A stretch of 64,000 nt of DNA from assembly GCA_021229015.1 (NCBI GenBank), contig CM037789.1:24770256-24834255 (forward strand), written 5' to 3'. The DNA is from Solen grandis (Eukaryota; Mollusca; Bivalvia; Adapedonta; Solenidae). The translations under genes were made by a program, and so were the position numbers. Position 1 is the first letter of the stretch; each line of letters starts with the position of its first letter. Shown in pieces: positions 12,201 to 22,070 of this stretch. Below the pieces are notes generated by a model, which was given only the letters and a program-made list of their open reading frames with translations, did not search any database and had not been told where the DNA came from.

Positions 12201-12834
12201 GAAAATGTACCCTGAAATATAATCATTAAAGTAAACACTGTAAAACATTTCCATTAATTATACAATGAATTATGAGTCTGTACCTTTATTTATAACTGAC
12301 TTGACTATTTGAATTTACCATCACTTCAGCAGTATTTCAGTCATATAACGACGTCCAGCTAATTACAGGAGGAAGACCCCAAATGCACGGAAGCATCCAA
12401 GTAGAAACACCAACCTAACGCAAGCCAGCTGGAAGGCATCTGAATGACCCTGCCGGGATTCGAACCCACGCAGTGAGGGGATGAGTGAGTTAACTATAAC
12501 TGTCTAAAACAGTGTTTAAGATGACAAACATTAACAAATGGCCTAATAAAATGAATAAACACAGTTTGGGGAACACCCTAAGTGGAAAAAAACCAGTGTG
12601 GGGAAAACCCATTGTAGTTCAAACAATGGTCTCCAGATATTCTTGTTTCTGTTGTCATATGATTACAAAATGGTCCAATATAAGGCAGTGTCCAGCTCTG
12701 AAGCGCTATGACTGTGTAACAATGGCCCTGCACCTAGACACATCTTACACTACAGGACCTGGCAGTTTTCACTTACCCTCTAGAGCGTCGTCCTCTTCCA
12801 CAAAATATTCCGTCAATGGCTTCCTTTTAGGCCT
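186..12834 (-). CDS. DIP2: DIP2 homologue, 12 internal exons (partial gene)
   Basis: Twelve exons on the minus strand, each bounded by AG acceptor and GT donor, join in perfect phase into 402 codons without a stop. The translation follows animal DIP2A/B/C through diagnostic stretches such as VALVYPNNDP, FYGCMMAGVVPVPVEVP, IGFLLGSLNVNWALTSEACL, VLDFKRDVGLWHGIL, KSRDMHWGLLA, LLVADGANPW and CPCASSSEALTV. DIP2 proteins have an N-terminal DMAP1-binding domain followed by two fatty-acyl-AMP-ligase-like domains and are linked to diacylglycerol metabolism and neuronal development. Only the linker and the first half of adenylate-forming domain 1 are in the window. The 3' exons lie beyond the left edge. 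The 5' exons were not found, either because they are outside or because the assembly is broken at the 14.3-kb gap. Exon coordinates: 12834-12777, 8140-8067, 7055-6932, 6150-6059, 5496-5386, 4633-4510, 3662-3529, 2968-2866, 2101-2037, 1479-1386, 980-861, 292-186. Confidence 0.93.
861..980 (-). CDS. DIP2: DIP2 exon, KSRDMHWGLLA segment
   Basis: Encodes SIAIVKSRDMHWGLLAQKDH, then KDVNFSSLRLLLVADGANP (residues 327-366). The KSRDMHW, INLSSLRMLIVADG and ANPW blocks are DIP2-specific landmarks, and all appear here with conservative changes. Acceptor tgtttacag and donor gtgagt. The exon leaves one base of the Trp codon that the next exon completes. Confidence 0.95.
1386..1479 (-). CDS. DIP2: DIP2 exon, SVFNGMHVIFIPYSLMK segment
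   Basis: Encodes SVFNGMHVIFIPYSLMKVDP, then ASWMKMITKYK (residues 296-326). It aligns with the DIP2 stretch reading SVMNMMHVISIPYSLMKVNPLSW and resembles the invertebrate form more closely (VFNGMHVIFIPY). Acceptor tcttttcag and donor gtatgt. It ends one base into an alanine codon. Confidence 0.94.
2037..2101 (-). CDS. DIP2: DIP2 exon, VLDFKRDVGLWHGIL segment
   Basis: A short 65-base exon encoding EVMVCVLDFKRDVGLWHGIL plus C (residues 274-295), homologous to VNVLDFKKDVGLWHGILT of vertebrate DIP2. Acceptor ctactttcag and donor gtaagt. Two leading bases finish a glycine codon, and it ends in phase 0. Its shortness and the single divergent cysteine at the donor are the only unusual points. Confidence 0.93.
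2552..2800. promoter_or_regulatory. Cluster of seven ATGCAAAT octamers in DIP2 intron
   Basis: Exact ATGCAAAT occurs at 2558, 2585, 2662, 2712, 2739, 2763 and 2790, all on the plus strand. It is partly explained by a local duplication: about 50 bp around 2556 recur at 2710. The octamer is the classical POU-domain binding site. Whether this is an enhancer or a degenerate minisatellite is open. Confidence 0.45.
2866..2968 (-). CDS. DIP2: DIP2 exon, P-loop-equivalent (A3) segment
   Basis: Encodes YSTGKDGSTVGVTVTRNGAL, then SHCRTLTVACNYTE (residues 240-273). In canonical adenylate-forming enzymes the equivalent A3 core reads roughly SGSTGxPKG followed by TH. Here, as in vertebrate DIP2 (DGSVLGVTVTR), the Pro-Lys is absent and the loop reads DGSTVGVTVTR. 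This points to altered or absent ATP/adenylate chemistry in domain 1, although that is an inference. Acceptor ctatttcag and donor gtatgt. Directly downstream in the intron is the ATGCAAAT cluster. Confidence 0.95.
3529..3662 (-). CDS. DIP2: DIP2 exon, GWPRLSWL segment
   Basis: Encodes residues 195-239: GWPRLSWLSTDSMSKLPKDW, then QPPPKASEDVPAYVEVKEIQ and SRADT. It corresponds to the DIP2 stretch reading FKGWPKLLWFVTE followed by RDW and an AYIEYK-like strand. Acceptor tattttcag and donor gtaacc. It ends in phase 0, leading to the YSTGKDGSTVGV exon. Confidence 0.94.
3796..3990 (+). repeat. Dispersed repeat F, copy 1
   Basis: TTACCATACCAACCAGTATT, TTGGTCCAAGAAAAAA, CATACTGCCATCTATTCATA and a GACGAACGGATGGACAAAC tail match 41678-41870 with moderate divergence. 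In a DIP2 intron. Confidence 0.55.
4510..4633 (-). CDS. DIP2: DIP2 exon, IGFLLGS segment
   Basis: Encodes residues 154-194, from DAGGQGIGFLLGSLNVNWAL through TSEACLKGLSKT to GEVVTFR. Alignment to DIP2 is direct (DAGxQxIGFLLGS, ALTSDACxKGLPK). In acyl-AMP ligases this is the strand-helix unit after the conserved P-E/VP motif. Acceptor cgcttcag and donor gtaagt. It ends one base into a glycine codon. Confidence 0.95.
5386..5496 (-). CDS. DIP2: DIP2 exon, VALVYPNNDP signature
   Basis: Encodes 37 residues beginning VALVYPNNDPISFICGFYGC and ending VPVPVEVPTSRR. This is the best DIP2 signature in the window: vertebrate paralogues share the VALVYPNNDP and VVPVPIEVP blocks nearly unchanged. The exon is exactly 111 bases, phase 0 at both ends. 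Acceptor attttgcag and donor gtaggt. Confidence 0.96.
5819..6000 (-). mobile_element. TTAA MITE, truncated, reverse orientation
   Basis: Retains half of the central hairpin, the CTGCAGATCAGGCTT motif and the terminal TATGAGGGAAAGGGTTAA. The other terminus is missing. In the DIP2 intron between the exons at 5.4 and 6.1 kb. Confidence 0.8.
6059..6150 (-). CDS. DIP2: DIP2 exon, LTYGK-to-PGDR segment
   Basis: Encodes GKLLSKTQKIAYNLLNKVG, then QKGELPIKPGDR (residues 86-116). This is the helix and loop that precede the VALVYPNNDP motif in DIP2 and in acyl-AMP ligases generally, where the loop typically reads as a GD-R/V turn. Acceptor ctttccag and donor gtaagt. It ends in phase 0, directly joined to the next exon beginning VALVYP. 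Confidence 0.92.
6537..6779 (+). mobile_element. TTAA MITE, full copy (243 bp)
   Basis: Starts TTAACCCTTTCCCTCATATA and ends TATGAGGGAAAGGGTTAA, so the termini are inverted repeats beginning CCCTTTCCCTC inside a TTAA target. TTAA targeting and CCC-type ends are piggyBac hallmarks. The middle contains a ~67-base perfect-looking hairpin. In a DIP2 intron. Confidence 0.88.
6932..7055 (-). CDS. DIP2: DIP2 exon, start of first adenylate-forming domain
   Basis: This exon encodes residues 45-85: VPSGLPRNLEAALHRYGSST, then a segment ending DQNGKPTVNLTY. It matches the entry to the first DIP2 AMP-binding domain, where vertebrate proteins have a LPRNLE-like helix and then a TLDTNGKP-like strand and a LTYGK motif. 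The acceptor follows ttttatag and the donor is gtaagc. The exon is 124 bases and ends one base into the glycine codon of LTYGK. Confidence 0.9.
7153..7448 (-). repeat. SINE family B, full copy
   Basis: On the minus strand the head reads GGTCCCACTGGCCGAGTGGT (A box) and GTGGGTTAGATCCCC (B box), with Leu/Ser-tRNA-like spacing. The body contains ACTGGTTGGCTAGG, and the tail matches GGGTTTGACGTTCCG (plus strand). Lies in the DIP2 intron between the exons at 6.9 and 8.1 kb. Partial copies at 9881 and 39659. Confidence 0.7.
7808..8021 (+). mobile_element. TTAA MITE with small internal deletion
   Basis: Same ends and hairpin as 6537-6779. About 29 bp between ATATAGACT and GATCTGCAG (the GACGCACTCAATAGGTACC region) are replaced by a short TA stretch. 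It lies 45 bp from a DIP2 exon donor. Confidence 0.86.
8067..8140 (-). CDS. DIP2: DIP2 exon, proline-rich linker residues 20-44
   Basis: The exon encodes PTDPNAPKPEGSTLTPVAG followed by DPLV, a Pro/Thr-rich linker. Acceptor tatttcag and donor gtaagt are both good. Two leading bases complete a codon with the upstream exon, and it ends in phase 0. It is the least conserved piece and is assigned by splice sites, frame and position immediately before the PRNLE-containing exon. Confidence 0.75.
9245..9545. repeat. Degenerate minisatellite, ~60-70 bp unit
   Basis: Four to five units with GTTGTAGACT, AAAATG and AAAGTTGTCCCCTTTTATTT phrases, spaced irregularly. Confidence 0.65.
9881..10092 (-). repeat. 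SINE family B, copy without head
   Basis: Body and tail of family B (TGGGTTTTACATCCCACCAT, TTGAGACATATATAGCACTG, GGCCAACCAGTCCTGGAA) without the tRNA-like part. The short open frame across it is not a gene. Confidence 0.55.
10494..10734 (+). mobile_element. TTAA MITE, full copy
   Basis: Left end slightly mutated (TTAACCTTTTCCCTC), right end intact. Central hairpin present. In the large DIP2 intron. Confidence 0.87.
11948..12063. repeat. Short inverted-end repeat (TGTGTCACCTGCT)
   Basis: TGTGTCACCTGCT at the left and AGCAGGTGACACA at the right enclose 90 bp with GACGGACGTATGG-like sequence. A second, related copy is at 13690-13775. Confidence 0.5.
12296..12499 (-). repeat. SINE family A, copy lacking part of the head
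   Basis: Homologous to 13079-13330 over the body (CATATAACGACGTCCAGCTA on the plus strand), with the B box GGGTTCGAATCCC. The A-box end is missing. Confidence 0.7.
12777..12834 (-). CDS. DIP2: DIP2 exon (most 5' seen), linker residues 1-19
   Basis: The exon encodes RPKRKPLTEYFVEEDDALE, a basic-then-acidic stretch of the low-complexity linker between the DMAP1-binding and first AMP-binding domains. It is bounded by an acceptor after tcattacag and the strong donor gtaagt. It starts in phase 0 and ends in phase 1, completed by the first two bases of the 8.1-kb exon. That phase fit is the main evidence, because the linker is poorly conserved among DIP2 proteins. The intron to the next exon is about 4.6 kb and full of repeats. 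Confidence 0.72.
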
Positions 12835-13078
12835 CTGTAATGAACACAATGCGAGGTACAGAAGTTCTGCATAGTTCAAAAGGTACATAAAAGAATCAGT
12901 TGATCAACTAACAGTGTTCTCATTGGGTGCCCGCTGTCAGTCAAAATGACTACTTCATTTTGATCAACTTTTCATTTGCTCAATTCACAATCATCCTATA
13001 CAAGATGGCTATAGGAGCACACCTAGCGTATGTTCAGTATGCTGAACCGTATGAAACCGTACGCTTACAGTGAGCTAG

Positions 13079-13330
13079 GACTTGACTATTTGAGTTAACT
13101 GTCACCTCGACAGTATTTCCGTCATATAGCGACGTCCAGCTAAATACTAGTGGAAGAAGACCCTGAATGCACGGACACATCCGGGTAGATCCACCGACCT
13201 ATCGCAAGCCAGCTGGAAGGCTTCTTCACATGAAAATCCAAATGACCCTGCTGGGATTCGAACCCACGCGGTGAGGGGTTGAGTGAGTGTTAAAATCAGC
13301 GACTTTACCCTCTCGGCCACAGAGGCCCCA
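13079..13330 (-). repeat. SINE family A, full copy
   Basis: Read on the minus strand, it begins GGGGCCTCTGTGGCCGAGAG (A-box-like TGGCCGAGAGG) and has the B box GGTTCGAATCCC. The body includes AGCTGGACGTCGCTATATGA and the tail ends AACTCAAATAGTCAAG. Three other copies lie at 12296, 47969 and 59636. Confidence 0.75.
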
Positions 13331-13689
13331 CAGTGAGCTAGGAAGCTGCCTCAGTGTCATAAACCTTGATGTTCATGTTTACTTATGAACAGCATGAGGT
13401 GCATGTTAACAGCATGGTATATGGTCCCAAGACAACTCTATAGCTGACTGTAAGCAACCGTCTGCTTATGGTTTGGCATACTGAACACATGCCTGATTTG
13501 ATGACATATTGTCTTCAGATGCTGACCTATTTGCTGATTTCTTTCTTTCTTCCGATTTTTGGAAGTAGCCTTTGTTTGTTCTAGAAAATTCTAGGACTTT
13601 CCCTAACATTGAGAGAATAACAACATATATTTCTTTAATAACTGTCGTATCAGGCAATTATAGTAAACAGGAGTGTTCTCTGGAATACA

Positions 13690-13775
13690 TATGTCACCTG
13701 CTGAACTGTGACGGAAAAAATGTGATAGACAGACAGACGGACAAACGGTCATCTCTACTTACAGCAGGTGACACA
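13690..13775. repeat. Second copy of TGTCACCTGCT inverted-end repeat
   Basis: TATGTCACCTGCTGAACTG ... ACAGCAGGTGACACA with a GACAGACAGACGGAC centre, homologous to 11948-12063. Confidence 0.5.
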
Positions 13776-14013
13776 AAAACTGGGTCACATTATTTCCATA
13801 TCCTTATAATATGACTTATGAAATCTAGACAGGATCTGATAGGTTTTATATTGGAAAACATGTCTCCAGATTGGGATTTTTTTCCCAAAATTAGGAAATT
13901 CATTACCTAATTTGACTGACAGCTAGCCTCTGTTAAAGAGAGAAAAAGCCGAGATAGAAGATTCATTGATGAGAGTAAACCAGAAAGAAAGAGAAAGAAA
14001 GAATGAGAAAATG

Positions 14014-14300
14014 AAACAAGAGGGCCATGATGGCCCTGAATCGCTCACCTGAGTACCATTGCTTCAACTGATGTCAAGGTTTTTAAACAGACAAGGATTC
14101 TGATATAACTTAATCTAAAACATTTTACCCCTGACAATACTACACACCAAATATCTAAGCAATGGGCCATATGGTTTCAGAGAAGACTTGGGCGCAGGGT
14201 CATTTATCACCGTAGGGCCAAGACTTTGAAAATCTTTGTAATGAACCATTAGATGCTACTACATACCAAAAATCTTAGCTCTAGGCCTTATTGATTCATA
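14014..14300 (+). repeat. Pearl/HINE-like element, 5' part, cut by gap
   Basis: Begins ACAAGAGGGCCATGATGGCC, with the 5' palindrome GGGCCATGATGGCCC, then the phrase ATCGCTCACCTGAG shared by all copies of this family in the window. It is broken by the gap at 14301. Its 287 bases are identical to 34091-34377. Confidence 0.85.
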
Positions 14301-14400
14301 NNNNNNNNNNNNNNNNNNNNNNNNNNNNNNNNNNNNNNNNNNNNNNNNNNNNNNNNNNNNNNNNNNNNNNNNNNNNNNNNNNNNNNNNNNNNNNNNNNNN
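14301..14400. other. Assembly gap (100 N)
   Basis: Exactly 100 Ns, the conventional size for a scaffolding gap of unknown length. The left contig ends inside a pearl-like repeat; the next contig begins inside a 41-bp satellite array. Confidence 0.99.
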
Positions 14401-17400
14401 TATGGTAATCCATGAAAATTATTAAATAGATAATATAATACATGGTCATCCGATGAAAACTGTTAAACAGATGATATAAAATATGGTAATCCGATGAAAA
14501 CTATTAAACAGATGATATAATATATGGTCATCCGAAGAAAACTGTTAAACAGATGATATAATATATGGTCATCCGATGGAAAATGTTAAACAGAGGATAT
14601 GATATACGGTCATCCGGTGAAAACTGTTATACAGATAATATAATACATGGTCATCCGATGTACACTGTTAAATAGATGATATAATACATGGTCATCCGAT
14701 GAAAACTGTTAAACAGATGATATAATATATGGTCATCCGATGAAAACTGTTAAATAGATGATATAATACATGGTCATCCGATGAAAACTGTTAAACAGAT
14801 GATATAATATATGGTCATCCGATGTACACTGTTAAATAGATGATATAATACATGGTCATCCGATGAAAACTGTTAAACAGATGATATAATATATGGTCAT
14901 CCGATGAAAACTGTTAAACAGATGATATAATATATGGTCATCCGATGAAAACTGTTAAACAGATGATATAATATATGGTCATCCGATGAAAACTGTTAAA
15001 CAGATGATATAATATATGGTCATCCGATGAAAACTGTTAAACAGATGATATAATATATGGTCATCCGATGAAAACTGTTAAACATAATTAGGTATCCGTG
15101 AAAACTGTAAACAGATATATAATATATGGTCATCCGATGAAAACTGTTAAACAGATGATATAATATATGGTCATCCGATGAAAACTGTTAAACAGATGAT
15201 ATAATATATGGTCATCCGATGAAAACTGTTAAACAGATGATATAATATATGGTCATCCGATGAAAACTGTTAAATAGATAATATAATATATGGTCATCCG
15301 ATGAAAACTGTTATACAGATAATATAATATACGGTCATCCGATGAAAACTATTAAACAGATGATATAATATATGGTCATCCGATGAAAACTGTTAAACAG
15401 ATCATATAATATACGGTCATCCGATGAAAACTGTTAAACAGATCATATAATATACGGTCATCCGATGAAAACTGTTAAACAAATGATATAATATATGGTC
15501 ATCCGATGAAAACTGTTAAACAGATGATATAATACATGGTCATCCGATGGAAGCTGTTAAACAGATGATATAATATATGGTCATCCGAAGGAAACTGTTA
15601 AACAGATGATATAATATATGGTCATCTGATGAAAACTGTTAAACAGATCATATAATATACGGTCATCCGATGAAAACTGTTAAACAGATCATATAATATA
15701 CGGTCATCCGATGAAAACTGTTAAACAGATGATATAATATATGGTCATCCGATGAAAACTGTTAAACAGAGGATGTGATATACGGTCATCCGATGAAAAC
15801 TGTTAAACAGATCATATAATATACGGTCATCCGATGAAAACTGTTAAACAGATCAAATAATATACGGTCATCCGATGAAAACTATTAAACCGATCATATA
15901 ATATACGTTTATTCGATGAAAACTGTTATATAGATTAATATATTATATTGTCATCCGATGAAAACTGTTAAACAGATCAAATAATATACGGTCATCCGAT
16001 GAAAACTATTAAATAGATCATATAATATACGGTTATTCGATGAAAACTGTTATATAGATAATATATGGTCATCCGATGAAAACTGTTAAACAGATGATAT
16101 AATTTATGGTCATCCAATGAAAAATTATTAACAGATCAAATAATATATGGTCATCCGATGAAAACTATTAAACAGATATATAATATATGGTTATCCGATG
16201 AAAACTGTTTAACAGATCAAATAATATACGGTTATCCGATGAAAACTGTTATATAGATAATATAATATACGGTTATCCGATGAAAACTGTTTAACAGATC
16301 AAATAATATATGGTTATCCGATGAAAACTGTTTAACAGATCAAATAATATACGGTTATCCGATGAAAACTGTTATATAGATAATATAATATACGGTTATC
16401 CGATGAAAACTGTTTAACAGATCAAATAATATATGGTCATCCGATGAAAACTGTTAAACAGATCATATAATATACGGTTATCCGATGAAAACTGTTAAAC
16501 AGATCATATAATATACGGTTATCCGATGAAAACTGTTAAACAGATCATATAATATACGGTCATCCGATGAAAACTATTAAACCGATCATATAATATACGT
16601 TTATTCGATGAAAACTGTTATATAGATTAATATAAGATATGGTCATCCGATGAAAACTGTTAAACAGATTATATAAGATATGGTCATCCAATGAAAATTA
16701 TTAGGTCATCCGATGAAAACTGTTAAACAGAGGATATAATATACGGTCATCCGATAAAAACTGTTAAACAGATCATATAATTTATGGTCATCCGATGAAA
16801 CCTATTATACAGATAATATAATATATGGTCATCCGATGAAAACTGTTAAACAGATGATATAACATACGGTTATCCGATGAAACTGTTAAACAGATGATAT
16901 AATACATGGTCATCCGATGAAAATTTAAACAGATAATATAATACATGGTCATCCGATGAAAAAATTAAAACTGCTTAATATAATATATTATGAAAACTGC
17001 TTAATATAATATATGATGAAAACTGCTTAATATATGATGAAAACTGCTTAATAGACCATATTATATATCGTCATCCGATGAAAATTGTTAAAGAGATAAT
17101 ATAATATATGATGAAAACTACTTAATATAATATATGATGAAAACTGCTTTATAGACCATATAATATATTGTCATCCGATGAAAATTTTTAAACAGATAAT
17201 ATTTAATATAATATATGATGAAAACTGCTTAATATATATATATGATGAAAACTGCTTAGTATAATATATGATGAAAACTGCTTAATATAATATATGATGA
17301 AAACTGCTTAATAGACCATATTATATATCGTCATCCAATGAAAATTGTTAAATAGATAATACAATAAATGGTCATCCGATGAAAATTGTTAAATAGATAA

Positions 17401-17498
17401 TATATGGTCATCCGATGAAAATTGTTAAATAGATAATATATGGTCATCCGATGAAAATTGTTAAATAGATAATATAATATATGGGCATCCGATGAAAA
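14401..17498. repeat. 41-bp satellite array, ~3.1 kb (about 75 copies)
   Basis: Head-to-tail copies of a 41-bp unit with the core GGTCATCCGATGAAAACTG then TTAAACAGATGATATAATAT. Units near 14.9-15.3 kb are nearly identical, while those at 15.9-16.8 kb vary (GATCAAATAATATACGG forms). From 16.95 to 17.33 kb the array degenerates into shorter AT-rich subunits built on GATGAAAACTGCTTAATATA, then recovers full-length form before ending. The left end is lost in the assembly gap, so the true array may be much longer. One unit near 15085-15120 carries several single-base deletions in a row, possibly a consensus error. Confidence 0.95.
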
Positions 17499-18724
17499 TG
17501 TGATTATTTAAATAGTTATTCACTTTTAACAAAGATAGACATATGAAACAGAGATTTAGGAAACTCTTGTAACAGCAAGTGAAAAATATTGTGTAGGTTC
17601 ACAGCAGATCATTTAATATTGCAAACTTTATAAACGAATGGAAAAATCACAGAGGAAAATCTTGGTAATCACATAATATAATCATTTCTCTACTGCAAGG
17701 AATTATTTATATTTTGATTTATTTGCAGGTATTTTTTTTTAAAAAAAAATATTTTTAATTTTTTAATTCATAAAGTATTATCTTGATGGCAATGTAATGA
17801 TAAGATAAATCATTGTAAGATACAATTTACTTTTGTATACCTTCAGTAAAAAAGGAGATATTTGAAAACGTGACTTTGCGAGAATTTGACAATTTGTTAC
17901 GTGCTTTTATGAGATTTAGACTAGTTGTCAATCTTTGTTTAATATGTCTTTGGAAGAAATTCGAATAAACATCTCCATGTCCACCTGTTTTGCAATGTAC
18001 ACGGAGCTTGTGCGCTTCCTAGCTTCCTATGATCTATCAAAAAGACAAAAGCGCTCCCTAGGGTGATTGCGGAAACGCACGATTTCGTCTGGCACCATAA
18101 CAGGCACAGTATGAAGCACGTGGATGATTCATAACCTGCGACAATTTCACTAAGTAAACAAGTTAGATGTGATTTGTAATTTATAAAAATGAATAATGTA
18201 TGAGGAAGATGTTCTAGTCAAATACTAGTGACATTCATTTGAACATGATTCATATGGCATGGAATACAAAATATAGTTTTTGCAACTATATACGTAAAAG
18301 ATAACAATCGGTGATGAAAGAAAGAGCTTTCCTAAGGTGCAGTAATACTAAAACGCGCACAATACATTAACATCTTATATTTTCAAAATATTTCATTAAC
18401 CTTTTAAATATCCTGGTGGCCAAAAAGGTAGAGCGCATACACGAGTAGTTACAGGCTAGTTGACCCGTTGTTAGGGTAACATATGTTGTATGGCGCCACT
18501 TGTCTTACAGTCAGACGACACTATATGAGCGTGAAGTTTAAAACTGACCGATGTTCCGTTAGTAAGATCTTAAAACCCAACAACATCAATGATTATAAAT
18601 CAGTCTAGTCACATTACAATCTTTTCAGCAAAATATATTTTAGGCAAACAGTCACTGTAGAAGACAGGATTTAAAAGAGCACATGAATTCAATAAATATG
18701 TTGACATCAGGAATGATATATTTA

Positions 18725-18782
18725 TAACAAGGTTATTTGTGTGGCGGTATGAGTGGCAGTGACTTGTGACAAACATTTTCAA
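18725..18782 (+). repeat. 58-bp repeat, copy 1
   Basis: ACAAGGTTATTTGTGTGGCG, then GTATGAGTGGCAGTGACTTG and TGACAAACATTTTCAA. Recurs with few changes at 20367-20424. Confidence 0.7.
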
Positions 18783-20366
18783 ATTGTTCGAATCTCCCAA
18801 TTGTTCATGATACAAGAAAGCCGCATGGTCAATACTGAAACTATTGTAATGGAATGATTTAGGTGCTACATACATATCAAGATTATTGGCTTATTCCATC
18901 TCAGTATTAAATTTCAATGCGGAAAAAAACATGATCCACTGACACAGATCTCAACAAAATACAATGTATTTTATTTCATGGACTTCGGTAATTTACTTTT
19001 TTTTCTTTTATTTGATTTTCCACAAAAAAGAACACACATTTTCATTCCCTTTCGTTCAGTTATCTTGTTATCTCTTCCCTGAACATTTTAATGTATTTTA
19101 AAAGTGTTTCAGTAATGACCTTTTGATTTCTTTTAAAACACGTTTATTTTATACAGTGACATTACTTAACGCAATTGTTCGAATATTTTGCCATATAACA
19201 AAAAATCACCCACATATTATACGAGTAAAAGTTCAATTTCTGTAAGCCCTAATGTCTTATTTTCCATTATTTCTAGACAGGTTATCTCATGGGAGATTTG
19301 ATTTCAGAGGTAACAATAATTTAGACTGATACATCTTCTTTCTAGACAAGGGTGAAATAAGTAGTGCTAAGATTGGAAGACGCTGTTGCCCTTAATTCTG
19401 TTCATGATGACACACGACATCACAAGAATTCAAATTTACTGCAAATATATTAAGAAGCCAGCATTTTGAAATTTGCCTTTGTAATCAAATAAACTAAAAG
19501 TATGCATGCTATCGTTTCAATTTTTTATTACACTCGCCGAGTTCTTTTGTCAAGCAACAAAGAACTCAACAACATTAACGAGGAAGAGTATTTTGAATCA
19601 TGTGTGACGTAGTCACTCACACTATAGTGCCTACATTCTGAGCATCCGTTTCTTTTAACTGAAAACCGAAGAACCTCTCCATTTTGTATGAATGATCGAA
19701 CGAGTGAACAAACTTCTGCAACACAGGTATGCTGAGATTCAGCTAAAATGTTGAAAACTCAATTTTGATCAAAATAAATTATAAGAGACTCAATAATAAT
19801 GTGTGGCATGAAAGCAGAGAAGACCTATTTTTTCTATGATGTTGCGTAAGTGTCACTTTACCATGCGGAGGAATATAATTTCTTTTGATGAAAAGGTGGC
19901 TCGTAGGTGAATTTGGATTAAATTTAAGATATGCAGGGTAACTTAGTTTTTGCCAGATACCAAACTTATACTATAATAATGAACGATTGTTCTTTTAGAT
20001 TTGTTTCCTTTTGATTTAGATATGCGTATCTATGTTTGAATTTTTATATGTGTGTACATGTTGGTGTAAACTTTATTATATACGAGAGTTCATTGCATTT
20101 AATTGTAATATGTACCTCGTAAACATTGTAAATATTTATCCATTTTGGCAAGGGCCTTCCGAATATTTTAGAATTAAGACCTTGAAAATTTTTGAAAACT
20201 CTATATATTTTAATTAAATAGATGTTATGCTCTTCAGCTCTGGAGAAGTAAGATAAGATTATTATTTGTAATATATCTTACAAGCACAAGCGAGAGGGCT
20301 AGAGGAAATGTTTTGCTTCGAATCAGCATGTTAATGAAGTGTTTGGATAAAATATATAATCCACTA

Positions 20367-20424
20367 TTACAAGGTTATGTGTGTGGCTGTATGAGTGGCA
20401 GTGACTTGTGACAAACATTTTCAA
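20367..20424 (+). repeat. 58-bp repeat, copy 2
   Basis: ACAAGGTTATGTGTGTGGCT, then GTATGAGTGGCAGTGACTTG and onward; see 18725-18782. Confidence 0.7.
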
Positions 20425-21429
20425 CAGCCTGATCTCTAGGATTCTGTGTCAATTGTAATACCTTCTTTTCCAGTCACCCTTTACGGAAATGAACTTAAAA
20501 ATAACTTCACAGCGATGTATCATTTAACATAATTACATGTACAGTTGTATGTCCATACCAAAAAACAAAAAGAATCAAAGGCCGATAACACTGAGAGAAT
20601 ACGGTTTTAAATGTATTTATGTAGTAGTATTTTGCATATTATAATTATACATTTTATAAACGAGTTGTAAACCGACTCTTTTACGCGGATACGCGGTTAA
20701 ACAAGAATATAATACAACAAAATTGAACGGTTTACAATATGCATATTAAAAAATCAAAAATCGATGATTAAAAAAGAATCGGACACTGTGTTTCTTCTTC
20801 TCACTTTCTTTCCATATTTAAAGTTTCAAATCAACAGTTTTCTGGACAAAAGAATGATAAAACAAAAATGATAAAATGAGATAATTGAAACATTGCATCA
20901 GGTTGTTATATATATATATATATACTGTATATAGTTTAGACAGGAAATTCAGATGAAAACAAAGCAGCCAACGGCAGAAAAAGCTAGTACTTACAGCCTA
21001 ACCTGAAGAGAAAAAAAAACAAAGGACTGATAGCGCTGAGAGGATGTGATGGGTTTTAATTTGATAATGTCGCATTTCATTTGTTTATCAAATTAAATTT
21101 TATAAACGAGGGTCAAATTTTCAAGCGACGCCAATTAACCCAGTATTATAAACCCGCTTTAACCTTGCGTGAACACGTCCGTTACAAGAAAAGTTGAACA
21201 CACCATTTGTTTCAATGGAATGCAAACAATTAGCACATCGACACTCTTACCTTCCCTATTCCTCTTGCCTACAGTTCATGTACATGTATATCAATATGTG
21301 TATTTAAATCAAGAGGAGGAACATCTGAAACAACTGTTTCATTATTCGACTTATATGTATTTTTTTCATTTCATTCGATAAACGCATGAACTTAATATAG
21401 GTAACTTGGTGATATTCAGTATTACAGTG

Positions 21430-22070
21430 TATAAATAAGTATTAAGAACAAAAATATCTTTAAAAATATTCGGCGTAAGAAAAAAAAAATAAAGAAAGTA
21501 AATGTACTACAATATAATATATTATGATAACGCTGGCATGTCTTAAATGTCGCTACATTTAGGAAATGTCATATACCAGCTAAAAATGAGATTGAACGAG
21601 AAAAAACATGTTATATAACCGAAAAAAAAAATCCGTCTGTATGATTCGATCTCGGGTCCATTAGTTTAACAGAGGGATATTTAACCAACTGCGCCACGCA
21701 GGCTGTTAACTTCTAATAGATTATGTTAGCTAATTTATACACGAGTTACTATGGGACTAGTCCTGTACCAAGAAAACTACGATGTTTTTAAAGACTCTCA
21801 CAACTGTTAACTTTTTCAACGTGATGCTTTTACGTTTACATGGGTAGATGAGATTGATAATCCTGCAGAAAGATATGCACCCTGAAACTCCCAATTTATG
21901 ATAGAATATCCTGAAATGCAAGTTATGCAAACCGATGAAATTGGTGATTTTCCGAACGTTTCGGTTATTAACCGAGATTAGATTTGTCAAGAAATAGGTC
22001 AAAATCAAGTTTATACAACTTACACCGAAATAATTAAAAAGGTCCGCGGTTAGGGATCGAACCCACAAAC
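21430..22070 (-). repeat. Left arm of a divergent inverted repeat
   Basis: Contains, in order, TATTCGGCGTAAGAAAAAAA, a tRNA-like segment (minus strand GTGGCGCAGTTGGTTAA at 21686-21702) and CACCCTGAAACTCCCAATT. Each recurs in reverse order and strand at 25260, 24940 and 23920. Arms differ by perhaps a quarter of positions. Confidence 0.6.

Larger units (their letters stand above)
8141..12776. other. Large DIP2 intron
   Basis: Holds the ~65-bp minisatellite (9.25-9.54 kb), SINE B and A pieces, one TTAA MITE and a CACCTGCT inverted-end repeat. The rest (8.2-9.2, 10.75-11.9 kb) is AT-rich with no recognisable exon. Confidence 0.7.
12835..14013. other. Upstream DIP2 intron or 5' flank
   Basis: SINE A, a short inverted-end repeat and a GA-rich stretch (13935-14013). 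No DIP2 exon recognised, so where the gene begins is unknown. Confidence 0.5.
17499..21429. other. AT-rich, no gene recognised
   Basis: Contains a 58-bp duplicated motif, a TA run at 20909 and a short hairpin (GAGTTCTTTTG ... CAAAGAACTC) at 19538-19567. No convincing coding stretch on either strand. Confidence 0.5.

Noticed and set aside
14401..17498. CRISPR-like array
   Set aside because: Units are contiguous 41-bp tandem repeats without unique spacers, in a eukaryotic context.
20985..21010. Possible 8-base microexon between tctcttcag and gtaagtac on the minus strand
   Set aside because: Matches of this size are expected by chance and no flanking exons fix its phase.
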